Source: Solimicrobium sp040544425
GTDB taxonomy: Bacteria > Pseudomonadota > Gammaproteobacteria > Burkholderiales > Burkholderiaceae_D
Assembly (NCBI GenBank): GCA_040544425.1
Contig: JBEONO010000013.1
Coordinates: 62,001 to 126,000, forward strand
Direction: 5' to 3'
Length of the DNA stretch: 64,000 nt
Position 1 is the first letter of the stretch, and each line of letters starts with the position of its first letter. A program made the position numbers and the translations under genes. Shown piece by piece: positions 45,285 to 54,106 of this stretch. The notes beneath the pieces were generated by a model. It did no database searches. It was not told the DNA's origin and worked only from the letters and a program-made list of their open reading frames with translations.

Positions 45285-46493
45285 CTATCCGTTCATCGCA
45301 AAACGTCTGCAATGTTCCAGATACGCCTGCTCATGACTTCCTGCCAACTCGACCACACTGGTCCACAGCCAGGTCGGTGCGTCCAGAGTTTTGGTGTGAC
45401 TGTTCAGCAGTTCGCGTCGCCAGGCAGAGCGCTTGGCAGCATCCATCTGATGCGCGTGGGCCTTGCCGACCACCCGACCCAGAAACCGCGCTGCCAGCAT
45501 CGCTTCATTGCTGCCAAACTGCTTGATCTCAAGTTTCAGATCACGTGGCGATAATTCGCGCAGGAACACCGAGCGATCCAGAATTTTTGATGCGACCATG
45601 CGCTTGCCAAGACCAGGCGCCAGTTGCCGCGCGCCCTCGACCACCCGCAGTCCATTATCCATGGGCATGACGGCATCCTTATGATGTGGCGCGGAGGCCT
45701 GTATTGCCTCCTTGATGTCGATCAGATACATGTCGCCGTTTTTTGCACCTTTCTCATCGAATTTGATCAGAGCCGCGTAACGCAACAGGCCGAGCGAACT
45801 GCAGCCTTTCATCCAATACGCCGCATCGATGATTTCGATCGGCAGATCGGCCCCATCCGGACGCAAGGATGTTTTCAATTCCTTGATTTCATCGGTCAGG
45901 AACAGTTCGGAGATGGCTTTTTCTTCGCTGTCCTTCAGCGGCCAAAAACGTTTACCCAAAGGGATTTTGGCACTGACGCCACCGATGCGCTCGTTGGCCA
46001 GCTGCTTCCAGGAACGTGCCAGCGCCTGTTTCATGGAAATCGTCACTGCCGCCGGTTTTTCGCTATCCTTCAGGCGCTTTCCGTTTCTGGCAAACGCTTG
46101 CTCATAGCCGACCATTAACTGTTCGATCATCTGTGCCGTGGTCACGCCGGGTAAATTTGAGTCGCGCGCCGACATCGCCAGCGACAGGCCGAGCCGGATC
46201 AGGTCATGGCTGGGATTGCCGATCACGGTTTGATCAAGATCACGGATTTCAATCGCAACCTCGCCGTCTGAATTGGCTACCGGTCCAAGATTGCCGATAT
46301 GGCAGTCGCCGCAGATCCAGATCGCCGGGCCTTCCGGCACGACGATGGTGTGCGAGGAATCCAGCCACTCGTAAAATTTGATGGTGCTGCCACGGACAAA
46401 GACCTGGGTTGATCTGGCCATCTTGAGATTGCGTGCCGCTTTAAGTGCTGCGGATCTGTTGGGTACGCTGACCCAGGATTCTGTTTTTTTCAT
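45285..46493 (-). CDS. DUF2252 family protein
   Basis: A 402-residue protein of the DUF2252 type, recognisable by I-W-I-C-G-D-C-H-I-G-N-L-G and E-I-R-D-L-D-Q-T-V-I-G-N-P-S-H-D-L-I-R-L. These are arranged like the catalytic and metal-binding blocks of kinase-like folds. The function of the family is not established. The ATG at 46493 is preferred over the upstream frame to 46595. It ends 89 bp before the asmA-like start in the same direction. Confidence 0.87.
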   Translation of the reverse strand: MKKTESWVSVPNRSAALKAARNLKMARSTQVFVRGSTIKFYEWLDSSHTIVVPEGPAIWICGDCHIGNLGPVANSDGEVAIEIRDLDQTVIGNPSHDLIRLGLSLAMSARDSNLPGVTTAQMIEQLMVGYEQAFARNGKRLKDSEKPAAVTISMKQALARSWKQLANERIGGVSAKIPLGKRFWPLKDSEEKAISELFLTDEIKELKTSLRPDGADLPIEIIDAAYWMKGCSSLGLLRYAALIKFDEKGAKNGDMYLIDIKEAIQASAPHHKDAVMPMDNGLRVVEGARQLAPGLGKRMVASKILDRSVFLRELSPRDLKLEIKQFGSNEAMLAARFLGRVVGKAHAHQMDAAKRSAWRRELLNSHTKTLDAPTWLWTSVVELAGSHEQAYLEHCRRFAMNG

Positions 46494-46644
46494 TATTGGT
46501 GAGTTCGTCGATTTGCAGGATTGTTCGGATGGCGCGATATGGCACTGCGGCCCAGTATAGAGCGCGCGTGGCCTGGTCTCTGTACGGTGCCGCACATGCT
46601 TGAATAGTTGACCTGATCCAGATAGTATGGCGCCGGACGATCGT

Positions 46645-46741
46645 CGTCGTTCCCGCGGGTGCAGGAGGGAACCCAGCGTCGTATTGCTGTGTTTGGCAAT
46701 TAAACGTCGCTAGGTTCCCTCCTGCACCCGCGGGAATGACG
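46645..46741. repeat. Palindromic repeat R3 (29-bp arms)
   Basis: 29-bp arms (46645-46673, 46713-46741) pair with one mismatch around a 39-base loop. Arm ends and loop sequence match R1 (34403-34497). It lies between the divergent DUF2252 and aminotransferase genes. Confidence 0.85.
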
Positions 46742-46792
46742 GTAATTCTGCATTGTAAAGAACGATCAAAAAATTTAACCCGAAAGTTGACC

Positions 46793-47932
46793 ATGCCAGC
46801 GCAAATCGAACCCTTCCACGCCATGTCCATCAGCCGTCTGGCTCATCAGCTCAAATCCGAGGGCCGTTCGATCATTCACATGGAATTCGGCCAACCGTCA
46901 ACCGGCGCGCCACAGGCTGCGATCGCGCGTGCTCATGAGGTGCTCGACACCGACGGGATGGGATATTTTGACAGCGTGCCGTTGAAGGTCCGGCTGGCAC
47001 AACACTACAAGGACAGTTACAAGGTCACCGTCACACCGGATCAATTCATTCTGACCTGCGGCGCCTCGCCCGCACTGGTGCTGGCCTTGAGCGCAACCTT
47101 CGCTCCGCGCGATCGTGTCGCACTGGCCCGGCCCGGCTATGTCGCCTATCGCAATGTGTTGAAAGCGCTGGATCTGGAACCGGTTGAAATTGCCTGCGGA
47201 CCGGAAACCCGGTTTCAGCTGACTGCCCAACATATCGCTGAACTGGATCCGGCACCGGCCGGTGTGATTATCGCCAGTCCTGCCAATCCAACCGGCACGA
47301 TTATCGGCGATGCCGAACTGGAAGCGATTGCCAGGGTCTGCCGCGAGCGTGGCATACAGATTATTTCGGATGAGATCTATCACGGCCTGTCTTACGTCGG
47401 GCCGGCCCGTTCCATCCTGGAGTTTGAACCCGGCGCGCTGGTGATCAACAGTTTCTCAAAATTTTTCAGCATGGTGGGCTGGCGCCTGGGCTGGCTGCTG
47501 GTGCCACCATCGCGCGCCGCACGGGTCGCGGCCTACGCCGGCAATATGTATCTGACTCCGCCAACCTTAAGTCAGCACGCCGCACTGGTGGCACTCGACA
47601 GCCAGGATGAATTGAGAGAGCACGTCAAGATGTACGCCGAAAATCGCCGTCTGCTGCTTGAAGCGCTGCCTGCGCTTGGCCTGACTGCGATTGCACCACC
47701 GGACGGGGCGTTTTACATTTACGCCAGCATCCGCCATCTGACTGACGACAGCCTGAAATTTTGCGAAACGCTGCTACGCGAAACCGGTGTTGCCACGGCG
47801 CCGGGCATTGATTTTGATCCGGTCGACGGACGCCACTTCTTCCGGATCAGCTTTGCCGTGTCTACCGCCCAGACGCTGGAGGCCATCGAACGCCTCAAGC
47901 CCTGGTTTGCCGGTCAGGGCAAGCAGGAATAG
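46793..47932 (+). CDS. PLP-dependent class I/II aminotransferase
   Basis: A 379-residue aspartate aminotransferase-like enzyme. It shows F-G-Q-P-S-T-G-A-P near the N-terminus, A-S-P-A-N-P-T-G-T, the D-E-I-Y-H-G-L block and the PLP lysine in N-S-F-S-K-F-F-S-M-V-G-W-R-L-G-W. The C-terminal arginine region is F-F-R-I-S-F-A. The ATG at 46793 is chosen because the upstream frame runs into the repeat element. The amino donor and acceptor cannot be told from sequence. Confidence 0.9.
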   Translation: MPAQIEPFHAMSISRLAHQLKSEGRSIIHMEFGQPSTGAPQAAIARAHEVLDTDGMGYFDSVPLKVRLAQHYKDSYKVTVTPDQFILTCGASPALVLALSATFAPRDRVALARPGYVAYRNVLKALDLEPVEIACGPETRFQLTAQHIAELDPAPAGVIIASPANPTGTIIGDAELEAIARVCRERGIQIISDEIYHGLSYVGPARSILEFEPGALVINSFSKFFSMVGWRLGWLLVPPSRAARVAAYAGNMYLTPPTLSQHAALVALDSQDELREHVKMYAENRRLLLEALPALGLTAIAPPDGAFYIYASIRHLTDDSLKFCETLLRETGVATAPGIDFDPVDGRHFFRISFAVSTAQTLEAIERLKPWFAGQGKQE

Positions 47933-48026
47933 GGTCATCGCAGCGCTGTGTATGCCAGCGCACAGAACTCTGTTTCATAAAGCGCGATCATGAGCCTTCC
48001 AAAACCAAATAACGAAGGAACAAATC

Positions 48027-48356
48027 ATGAAAAATAAATTAGCCACCGCATGTTTTATCTCTGCCAGTTTGTTGATGTCAGTTGCAGCAATCGCTCAGGA
48101 AGGTGATTCAGATCGTACTCACCCACTGACGTTTATCAAGGATTCAGTGATCACGACCAAAGTCAAAGCCAAATTGGCCGATGACAAGATGAGCAGCCTG
48201 GCGCATGTCAAGGTTGATACTGATGCGCACGGCGCAGTAGTGTTAAGCGGCACAGTAAGAAGCCGTGAACAGCAGGAACGTGCTGTCATGCTTGCAAAAG
48301 GTACTGAAGGTGTGACATCGGTACAAGATCGCACTACCATCAAAAAAGATGACTAA
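48027..48356 (+). CDS. BON-domain periplasmic protein
   Basis: A 109-residue exported protein with a signal peptide (to about 23) and one BON domain (about 37-107) of the OsmY type: S-V-I-T-T-K-V-K-A-K-L-A-D-D, V-V-L-S-G-T-V-R-S-R, A-V-M-L-A-K-G-T-E-G-V. Such proteins bind the membrane and are often made under envelope or osmotic stress. AAGGAA lies before the ATG. Confidence 0.88.
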   Translation: MKNKLATACFISASLLMSVAAIAQEGDSDRTHPLTFIKDSVITTKVKAKLADDKMSSLAHVKVDTDAHGAVVLSGTVRSREQQERAVMLAKGTEGVTSVQDRTTIKKDD

Positions 48357-48375
48357 GTAATTGCCGTCAGGCCGG

Positions 48376-48396
48376 GCCGCAGCGTCACGCTGCGGC
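48376..48396 (+). terminator. Rho-independent-type terminator after the BON gene
   Basis: Perfect 9-bp arms GCCGCAGCG and CGCTGCGGC around TCA are followed by a T-rich stretch (ttgttgcagtttgtta), 20 bp after the stop codon. Confidence 0.75.
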
Positions 48397-48409
48397 TTGT
48401 TGCAGTTTG

Positions 48410-48538
48410 TTATTCGTTGTTAGTCTCAATTACGTCCCGTCCTTTAGTTTCCGTGCAGAAAACCAGCGCAACGCTGATCCCTGCCCAAATCCCCCAAATG
48501 CTTAAAGTTATCTGACCAACAGTGCGTCTCCAGTGCAT
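48410..48538 (-). pseudogene. C-terminal fragment of an MFS transporter
   Basis: A minus-strand 42-residue frame contains a hydrophobic segment followed by C-T-E-T-K-G-R-D-V-I-E-T, the typical end of major facilitator sugar or acid transporters. No upstream portion of such a gene remains, so it appears to be a leftover of a deleted gene. Confidence 0.4.
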
Positions 48539-48660
48539 TGCCGGTTGATGTTCCGTATCCGGATTTCGTCGATGGGTTTGTTCTTTGTCATGTCAATCCG
48601 CAAATCACAGGTTCATAATTGCCGGACGCATTTCCTGTGCAAACACGGAAGGAGACCAAG

Positions 48661-50484
48661 TTGAAACCTACCGATATCGCCAATCCGGCCTATTTCCACA
48701 AAGTCGTTGATTGCCAATGGGCCTGCCCGGCCCACACCCCCGTTCCAGAATATATCCGCCTGATCGGCCAGGGTCGTTACAGTGACGCCTACATGGTGAA
48801 CTGGGTCTCGAATGTCTTTCCCGGCATTCTGGGCCGAACCTGCGATCGTCCGTGCGAACCGGCCTGCCGCCGCGGACGCGTCGAAGAAAATAATCGTGAC
48901 AGGCCGGAACCGGTGGCGATCTGCCGCCTGAAGCGCGTCGCCGCCGATTTTAAAGATGAGGTCAGACACCGCATGCCGCAGCTCGCGCCGAAGAACGGCA
49001 AGCGCATTGCCTGTGTCGGTGCCGGTCCGGCTTCATTGACGGTTGCGCGTGATCTGGCTCCACTCGGTTATGAGGTCACCATCTTTGATGGCGAAGCCAA
49101 GGCCGGTGGTTTTATCCGCAGCCAGATTCCACGCTTCCGCCTGCCGGAAGAAATCATCGATGAAGAAACCGGCTACATCCTCGATCTGGGCGTGCAGTTC
49201 AAAAGCGGTCAGTGGATCAGGTCGATGCGTGCCTTATTGCAGCAGGGTTTTGATGCGGTGTTTGTCGGCTGCGGTGCGCCGCGCGGGCGCGATCTGAGTA
49301 TCCCGGGCCGCAAGGAAGCCAGACAATATATTCATGTCGGGATCGACTGGTTGGCCTCGGTGTCCTTCGGCCATATCAGCAAAGTGGGGCAACGCGTGCT
49401 GGTGCTGGGCGGTGGAAATACCGCCATGGATTGCTGCAGATCGGCGCGTCGCCTTGGCAGTGACGATGTCAAAGTCGTGGTGCGCAGCGGCTTTGAGGAA
49501 ATGAAAGCCTCGCCGTGGGAAAAGGAAGACGCGCTGCATGAAGGGATTCCGATTTTGAACTACCACGTGCCGGTCTCGTTCGAGCAGGTGAACGGCAAGT
49601 TAACCGGGATGCGCTTTGAGATTGTGGAAGCGGTCTACGATGAAAAAGGCAGACGTCAGCTGACCCCCACCGGACAACCGAATGTACTGATCGAATGCGA
49701 TGAAGTATTGATTGCGGTCGGTCAGGAAAACGCCTTCCCATGGATCGAGCCCGATCTGGGGATTTTGTTTGATCAGTGGGGTTTGCCGGTGTTATCGAAA
49801 AATACCTTTCAGTCTTCATTGAAACAGGTATTTTTTGGCGGCGATGCCGCGTTTGGTCCGAAAAACATTATCACCGCCGTGGCACAGGGGCACGACGCCG
49901 CCATTTCCATCGACCGGTATTTGCATGGTGAAGATGTACAGGTCAGACCCGCTCCGATGACCAATCTGATGTCGACCAAAATGGGGATACACGAATGGAG
50001 CTATCACAATGACGTGTCGGCCGATGTGCGCTTCAAGGTGCCGTGGGCCAAAGCCGAGATGGCCCTGGCCAGCATCCGGGTTGAAGTCGAGCTGGGCTTT
50101 GATGCTGCCACCGCCTTCAAGGAAGCCAGTCGTTGCCTTAACTGCGATGTGCAGACGGTGTTCAATCGTCAGACCTGCATCGAATGTGACGCCTGTACCG
50201 ATATCTGTCCGATGGATTGCATCACCTTCACCGCAAATGGCGACGAGGCCGATTTGCGTTCGCGTTTGAATGCACCGGCCAGACATCTGACGCAGGACCT
50301 GTATGTGTCCGGTCCGTTGAAAACCGGACGGGTCATGGTCAAGGATGAAGACGTGTGTCTGCATTGCGGCCTGTGCGCCGAGCGTTGTCCGGTAGGGGCC
50401 TGGGATATGCAGAAATTTCTGCTGACGACGACCCCGGCGGGACCTGCCTGTCGCGATAAAAAAACAGCAATGGAGGTGGCATGA
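48661..50484 (+). CDS. FAD/4Fe-4S oxidoreductase subunit, GltD-like
   Basis: A 607-residue NAD(P)-linked flavoprotein related to glutamate synthase small subunit. It has an N-terminal Cys-rich region (C-D-R-P-C-E-P-A-C-R), an FAD-binding G-A-G-P-A-S and a second nucleotide site V-L-G-G-G-N-T-A-M-D. Two C-terminal 4Fe-4S clusters are C-I-E-C-D-A-C-T-D-I-C-P and C-L-H-C-G-L-C-A-E-R-C-P. The start is the TTG at 48661, with GGAAGGAG six bases upstream. With the next two genes it resembles the three-subunit 2-oxoglutarate:NADP+ oxidoreductase described from Azoarcus evansii, where such a subunit links the ferredoxin-type enzyme to NADP. Confidence 0.87.
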   Translation: MKPTDIANPAYFHKVVDCQWACPAHTPVPEYIRLIGQGRYSDAYMVNWVSNVFPGILGRTCDRPCEPACRRGRVEENNRDRPEPVAICRLKRVAADFKDEVRHRMPQLAPKNGKRIACVGAGPASLTVARDLAPLGYEVTIFDGEAKAGGFIRSQIPRFRLPEEIIDEETGYILDLGVQFKSGQWIRSMRALLQQGFDAVFVGCGAPRGRDLSIPGRKEARQYIHVGIDWLASVSFGHISKVGQRVLVLGGGNTAMDCCRSARRLGSDDVKVVVRSGFEEMKASPWEKEDALHEGIPILNYHVPVSFEQVNGKLTGMRFEIVEAVYDEKGRRQLTPTGQPNVLIECDEVLIAVGQENAFPWIEPDLGILFDQWGLPVLSKNTFQSSLKQVFFGGDAAFGPKNIITAVAQGHDAAISIDRYLHGEDVQVRPAPMTNLMSTKMGIHEWSYHNDVSADVRFKVPWAKAEMALASIRVEVELGFDAATAFKEASRCLNCDVQTVFNRQTCIECDACTDICPMDCITFTANGDEADLRSRLNAPARHLTQDLYVSGPLKTGRVMVKDEDVCLHCGLCAERCPVGAWDMQKFLLTTTPAGPACRDKKTAMEVA

Positions 50485-52322
50485 AACAGATTGAATCAGT
50501 CAACGATTTCGTGATCAAGTTTGCCAATGTGAACGGGTCAGGATCGGCCTCGGCCAACGAATTATTTGCCAAGGCGATTTTGCGCATGGGCGTGCCGGTC
50601 AGCCCGCGCAATATTTTCCCCAGCAATATTTAGGGCTTGCCCACCTGGTATGAAGCGCGGGTCAGTGCCAAAGGCTATCTGGGACGGCGTGGCGGGGTCG
50701 ACATGATGGTGGCAATGAACCCGCAAACCTGGGATGCTGATGTGGCGGAAATTGAAAGTGGCGGCTATCTGTTTTATGACAGTACCCGACCGATACCGGC
50801 ATCACTGTTTCGCAAAGATATCAACGTCATCGGCATGCCGCTCACTGAAATCAGCAATGCAGCTTACACCGATCCGCGCCAGCGTCAGCTGTTCAAAAAT
50901 ATTATTTATGTCGGTGCCCTGTCGGTCTTGCTGGATGTGGATGCTGAGGTATTTGAAGCGCTGTTTGCCGAGCAGTACAAGGGCAAGGAAGCCTTGTTGC
51001 AGCCGAATGTGCGTGCCCTGCATCTGGGCCGCGATTATGTGAAACAGCATTTGCAGGCACCGTTGGGAATCCGGGTGCAGCGTGCCGACAAGGTGGGGGA
51101 TCAGATTTTTACCGATGGGAACAGCGCCCTGGCGCTCGGCCTGGTGTACGGCGGCGCGACAGTGGCGGCCTGGTATCCGATTACCCCCTCGTCTTCGGTG
51201 CCGGAAGCGTTTCAAAAATACTGCGATAAATTCCGCGTGGAATCCGACTCCGGCAAGAACCGGTTTGCAATCATTCAGGCCGAAGATGAACTGGCTTCAA
51301 TCGGCATGGTATTGGGTGCCTCGTGGAATGGAGCGCGGGCATTTACCGCCACTTCCGGTCCGGGAATTTCGCTGATGACTGAATTTATTGGACTGGCTTA
51401 TTTTGCCGAGATACCGGCGACGATCGTCAACGTGCAGCGTGGTGGTCCGTCCACCGGCATGCCGACCCGTACCCAGCAATCGGACCTCTTGGCCTGCGCC
51501 TATGCCTCGCACGGCGATACCAAACATGTGTTGTTGTTTCCCGAAGATCCGCATGAATGTTTCGAGCATGCGGCCACGGCGCTGGATCTGGCTGACCGTC
51601 TGCAAACGCCAATCTTTCTGATGACCGATCTGGATATCGGCATGAATCAGCGTCTGTGCCGTCCATTGGAATGGGACGATGCGCGCCGCTATGACCGGGG
51701 CAAGGTCATGAGTGCCGAAGAACTGGAAGCAGGAAAAGACTTCGGGCGTTACAAGGATGTGGACGGTGACGGTATTGCCTGGCGCACCTTGCCAGGCACC
51801 CATCCGAGCCTGGGCAGCTTTTTCACGCGCGGCACCACCCGCGATGCCTACGCGCGCTATTCGGAACGTGGCCCGGACTACATCTACAACATGGAACGAC
51901 TGCTCAAGAAGTTCAAAACCGCCGCTGATCTGGTACCGCAACCGGTGCTGCGCCGGGCCGAACGAGCGACGCGCAATGGGGTTTTGTATTTCGGCTCCAC
52001 CAGCCCGGCCATGACTGAAGCACTTGATGTGCTGCATGAACAGGGCACCGATCTGGATGCCATCCGGCTCAGGGCATTTCCCTTCCCGGATTCGGTCAGT
52101 CAGTTTATTGAAGAGCACGACAAGGTATTCATCGTCGAACAAAATCGCGATGCGCAAATGCATGCCTTGCTGGTCAACGAGCTCAATCTCGATTCGGCCT
52201 GTCTGGTCAAGGTGCTGCATTACGACGGCACGCCGATCACGGCCCGGTTTATCGTCGATGCGATCAATGAAAACCTGAACCCGATGAAAAAAGCCAGTAG
52301 CGCGCAGATGGAGGCAGCATGA
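50481..52322 (+). CDS. 2-oxoacid oxidoreductase gamma-alpha subunit, in-frame TAG
   Basis: A 613-codon frame from ATG 50481 (GGAGG upstream, overlapping the previous stop by ATGA) is interrupted only by TAG at codon 51 (50631-50633). The residues on both sides read through smoothly: S-P-R-N-I-F-P-S-N-I, stop, G-L-P-T-W-Y-E. The homologous position is a glutamine in relatives, as far as I recall, so CAG to TAG is likely. The N-terminal part is the gamma domain (V-N-G-S-G-S-A-S-A-N-E-L). The rest is the alpha pyrimidine-binding domain (Q-A-E-D-E-L-A-S-I-G, T-S-G-P-G-I-S-L-M, R-G-G-P-S-T-G-M-P-T). The frame is otherwise intact. It could be a recent pseudogene, a sequencing error, or read-through. 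Confidence 0.8.
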
Positions 52323-53374
52323 CTTATCTTGCCAAACCGAAACTGCATCACCCCAGCCTGACCAAAAATAAAGTTGGCTATACCCGGCGCGACTATGAAG
52401 GACGCATCTCCACCCTGTGCGCCGGTTGTGGACACGATTCGATTTCAGCGGCGATTATCGAGGCCTGCTGGGAACTGGATATCGAGCCGCACCGGGTTGC
52501 CAAACTGTCCGGCATCGGCTGCAGTTCAAAAACGCCGGATTATTTTCTGGGCGCCTCGCACGGCTTCAATACCGTGCACGGGCGCATGCCATCGGTGCTG
52601 ACCGGCGCGAATCTGGCGAACCGCGATTTGCTGTATCTGGGGGTTTCCGGTGACGGCGACTCGGCATCAATCGGCCTGGGACAGTTTGCCCACGCGATGC
52701 GGCGCGGCGTACGCATGGCGTATATCGTTGAAAACAATGGCGTGTATGGCTTGACCAAAGGCCAGTTTTCGGCCACCGCCGATCGCGATTCCAAAAGCAA
52801 AAAGGGTGTGGTCAATCGCGATAACCCGGTGGATCTGGTCGGGCTGGCCCTGCAGCTTGGCGCGACCTATGTCGGGCGCAGTTTTTCCGGCGACAAGGCA
52901 CAACTGGTGCCCCTGATCAAAGGCGCCCTCGATCATGGCGGCGCAGCGTTGATCGATATTATCAGCCCTTGCGTGACCTTCAATAATCACAGTGGCAGCA
53001 CCAAGAGTTATGACTACGTGCGCCAGCACAACGAGGCGGTCAGCCGGATTGATTTCATGACCATGCACGATGACATTGCGGTGGACTATCCGGCTGGCGA
53101 AGTGATCGAAGTGCCGCAGCATGATGGCAGCGTGCTGCGTCTGCGCAAGCTGCATGCCGATTATGATCCGACCGACCGTTATGCAGCGCTCAGTTATATG
53201 AATGCGCACCACGCACGCGGCGAGATCGTGACCGGGCTGTTGTACCTCGATCCGATCGCGACTGATTTGCACATTTCACTCAATACCAGCGATACACCTT
53301 TGAACAGCCTCAAAGAAGCCGAGCTTTGTCCTGGCTCGAAGGCGCTGGAAAAAATCAATGCGAGCTGGCGCTAG
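52319..53374 (+). CDS. 2-oxoacid oxidoreductase beta subunit
   Basis: A 351-residue thiamine diphosphate-binding subunit. The opening C-A-G-C-G-H and the pair G-I-G-C-S-S-K-T and G-D-G-D-S-A-S-I-G-L-G are the family's cofactor blocks, followed by N-N-G-V-Y-G-L-T-K-G-Q. It overlaps the alpha gene by ATGA. With the two upstream genes it would oxidatively decarboxylate a 2-oxoacid to an acyl-CoA, probably 2-oxoglutarate to succinyl-CoA. Confidence 0.9.
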   Translation: MTYLAKPKLHHPSLTKNKVGYTRRDYEGRISTLCAGCGHDSISAAIIEACWELDIEPHRVAKLSGIGCSSKTPDYFLGASHGFNTVHGRMPSVLTGANLANRDLLYLGVSGDGDSASIGLGQFAHAMRRGVRMAYIVENNGVYGLTKGQFSATADRDSKSKKGVVNRDNPVDLVGLALQLGATYVGRSFSGDKAQLVPLIKGALDHGGAALIDIISPCVTFNNHSGSTKSYDYVRQHNEAVSRIDFMTMHDDIAVDYPAGEVIEVPQHDGSVLRLRKLHADYDPTDRYAALSYMNAHHARGEIVTGLLYLDPIATDLHISLNTSDTPLNSLKEAELCPGSKALEKINASWR

Positions 53375-53398
53375 CTCAGTTTTATGAGGGGATGCACC

Positions 53399-53842
53399 AT
53401 GAATGAGGAACGCACAGTTTTTCAATCCATGCCGCAGCGCCATGTGGTCAGCCTGCCGCCTCATGCCAGTGTCTGGGAGGCGGCCTGCGTGATGACCAGA
53501 GCCAATTGCGGCAGCGTGCTGATTATCAATGCAAACGGGACGATGCTGGGGATTTTGACGGAACGCGATCTGATGACCCGTGTGTTGGCCAAGGCCCTGA
53601 ATCCGCAGACCACCAAAGTCTCTGAGGTGATGACCAGTGATCCGCAGTGCGTCGGGCCGGATTACAAGGTCGCCGATGCCGTGCTGATCATGATTGAACG
53701 TGGATTCCGACATCTGCCGATTGTCACTGACGAGGGCAAAATTCTCGGCGTGTTCTCGGTGCGCGATGCCTTGCCGCGGGAAATTGGCAATGCCGTGAGC
53801 ATGGCGGAATTTAATGATCAGGTGAATGATGCATTGGGGTGA
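53399..53842 (+). CDS. CBS-domain protein
   Basis: A 147-residue protein made of two CBS domains (about 14-70 and 80-140), a nucleotide-sensing module: G-I-L-T-E-R-D-L-M-T-R-V and G-V-F-S-V-R-D-A-L-P. The ATG at 53399 has GAGGGG seven bases upstream; an in-frame ATG at 53384 is less well placed. The gene follows the oxidoreductase by 24 bp and may sense the energy state for it. Confidence 0.85.
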   Translation: MNEERTVFQSMPQRHVVSLPPHASVWEAACVMTRANCGSVLIINANGTMLGILTERDLMTRVLAKALNPQTTKVSEVMTSDPQCVGPDYKVADAVLIMIERGFRHLPIVTDEGKILGVFSVRDALPREIGNAVSMAEFNDQVNDALG

Positions 53843-53894
53843 GTGCCCGTCATTCCCTGCGGATTTAAGTGACTTTATCCACATTTTTAAAACG

Positions 53895-54082
53895 CGTCAT
53901 TCCCGCGGCCTTAGGCTGAAAATCCTTTAGACGCCAAGGAAACTTCCCGTGCGCGGGAAGTTCGTTCCGCAGGCGCACTGCATGCAGTGCGAAACCCCTG
54001 CTACACCGGGAATCTAGCGTCGTTCTGGTTGAAGACCTGAGCGATACGACACTGGGTTCCCGCCTGAGGCCGCGGGAACGAC
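53895..54082. repeat. Composite palindromic repeat R4
   Basis: The outer arms (53895-53915 and about 54061-54082) carry the same GTC-TTCCCGCGGCCT-AGGC sequence as the 29-bp-armed family. The interior, longer than in R1 and R3, holds two further palindromes, AACTTCCC/GGGAAGTT (53941-53962) and GCACTGCATGCAGTGC (53975-53990). It looks like one element inserted into another, between the convergent CBS and GMC genes. Confidence 0.65.
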
Positions 54083-54106
54083 ATAGGTAAATTGAGCGAC
54101 AGGGGG

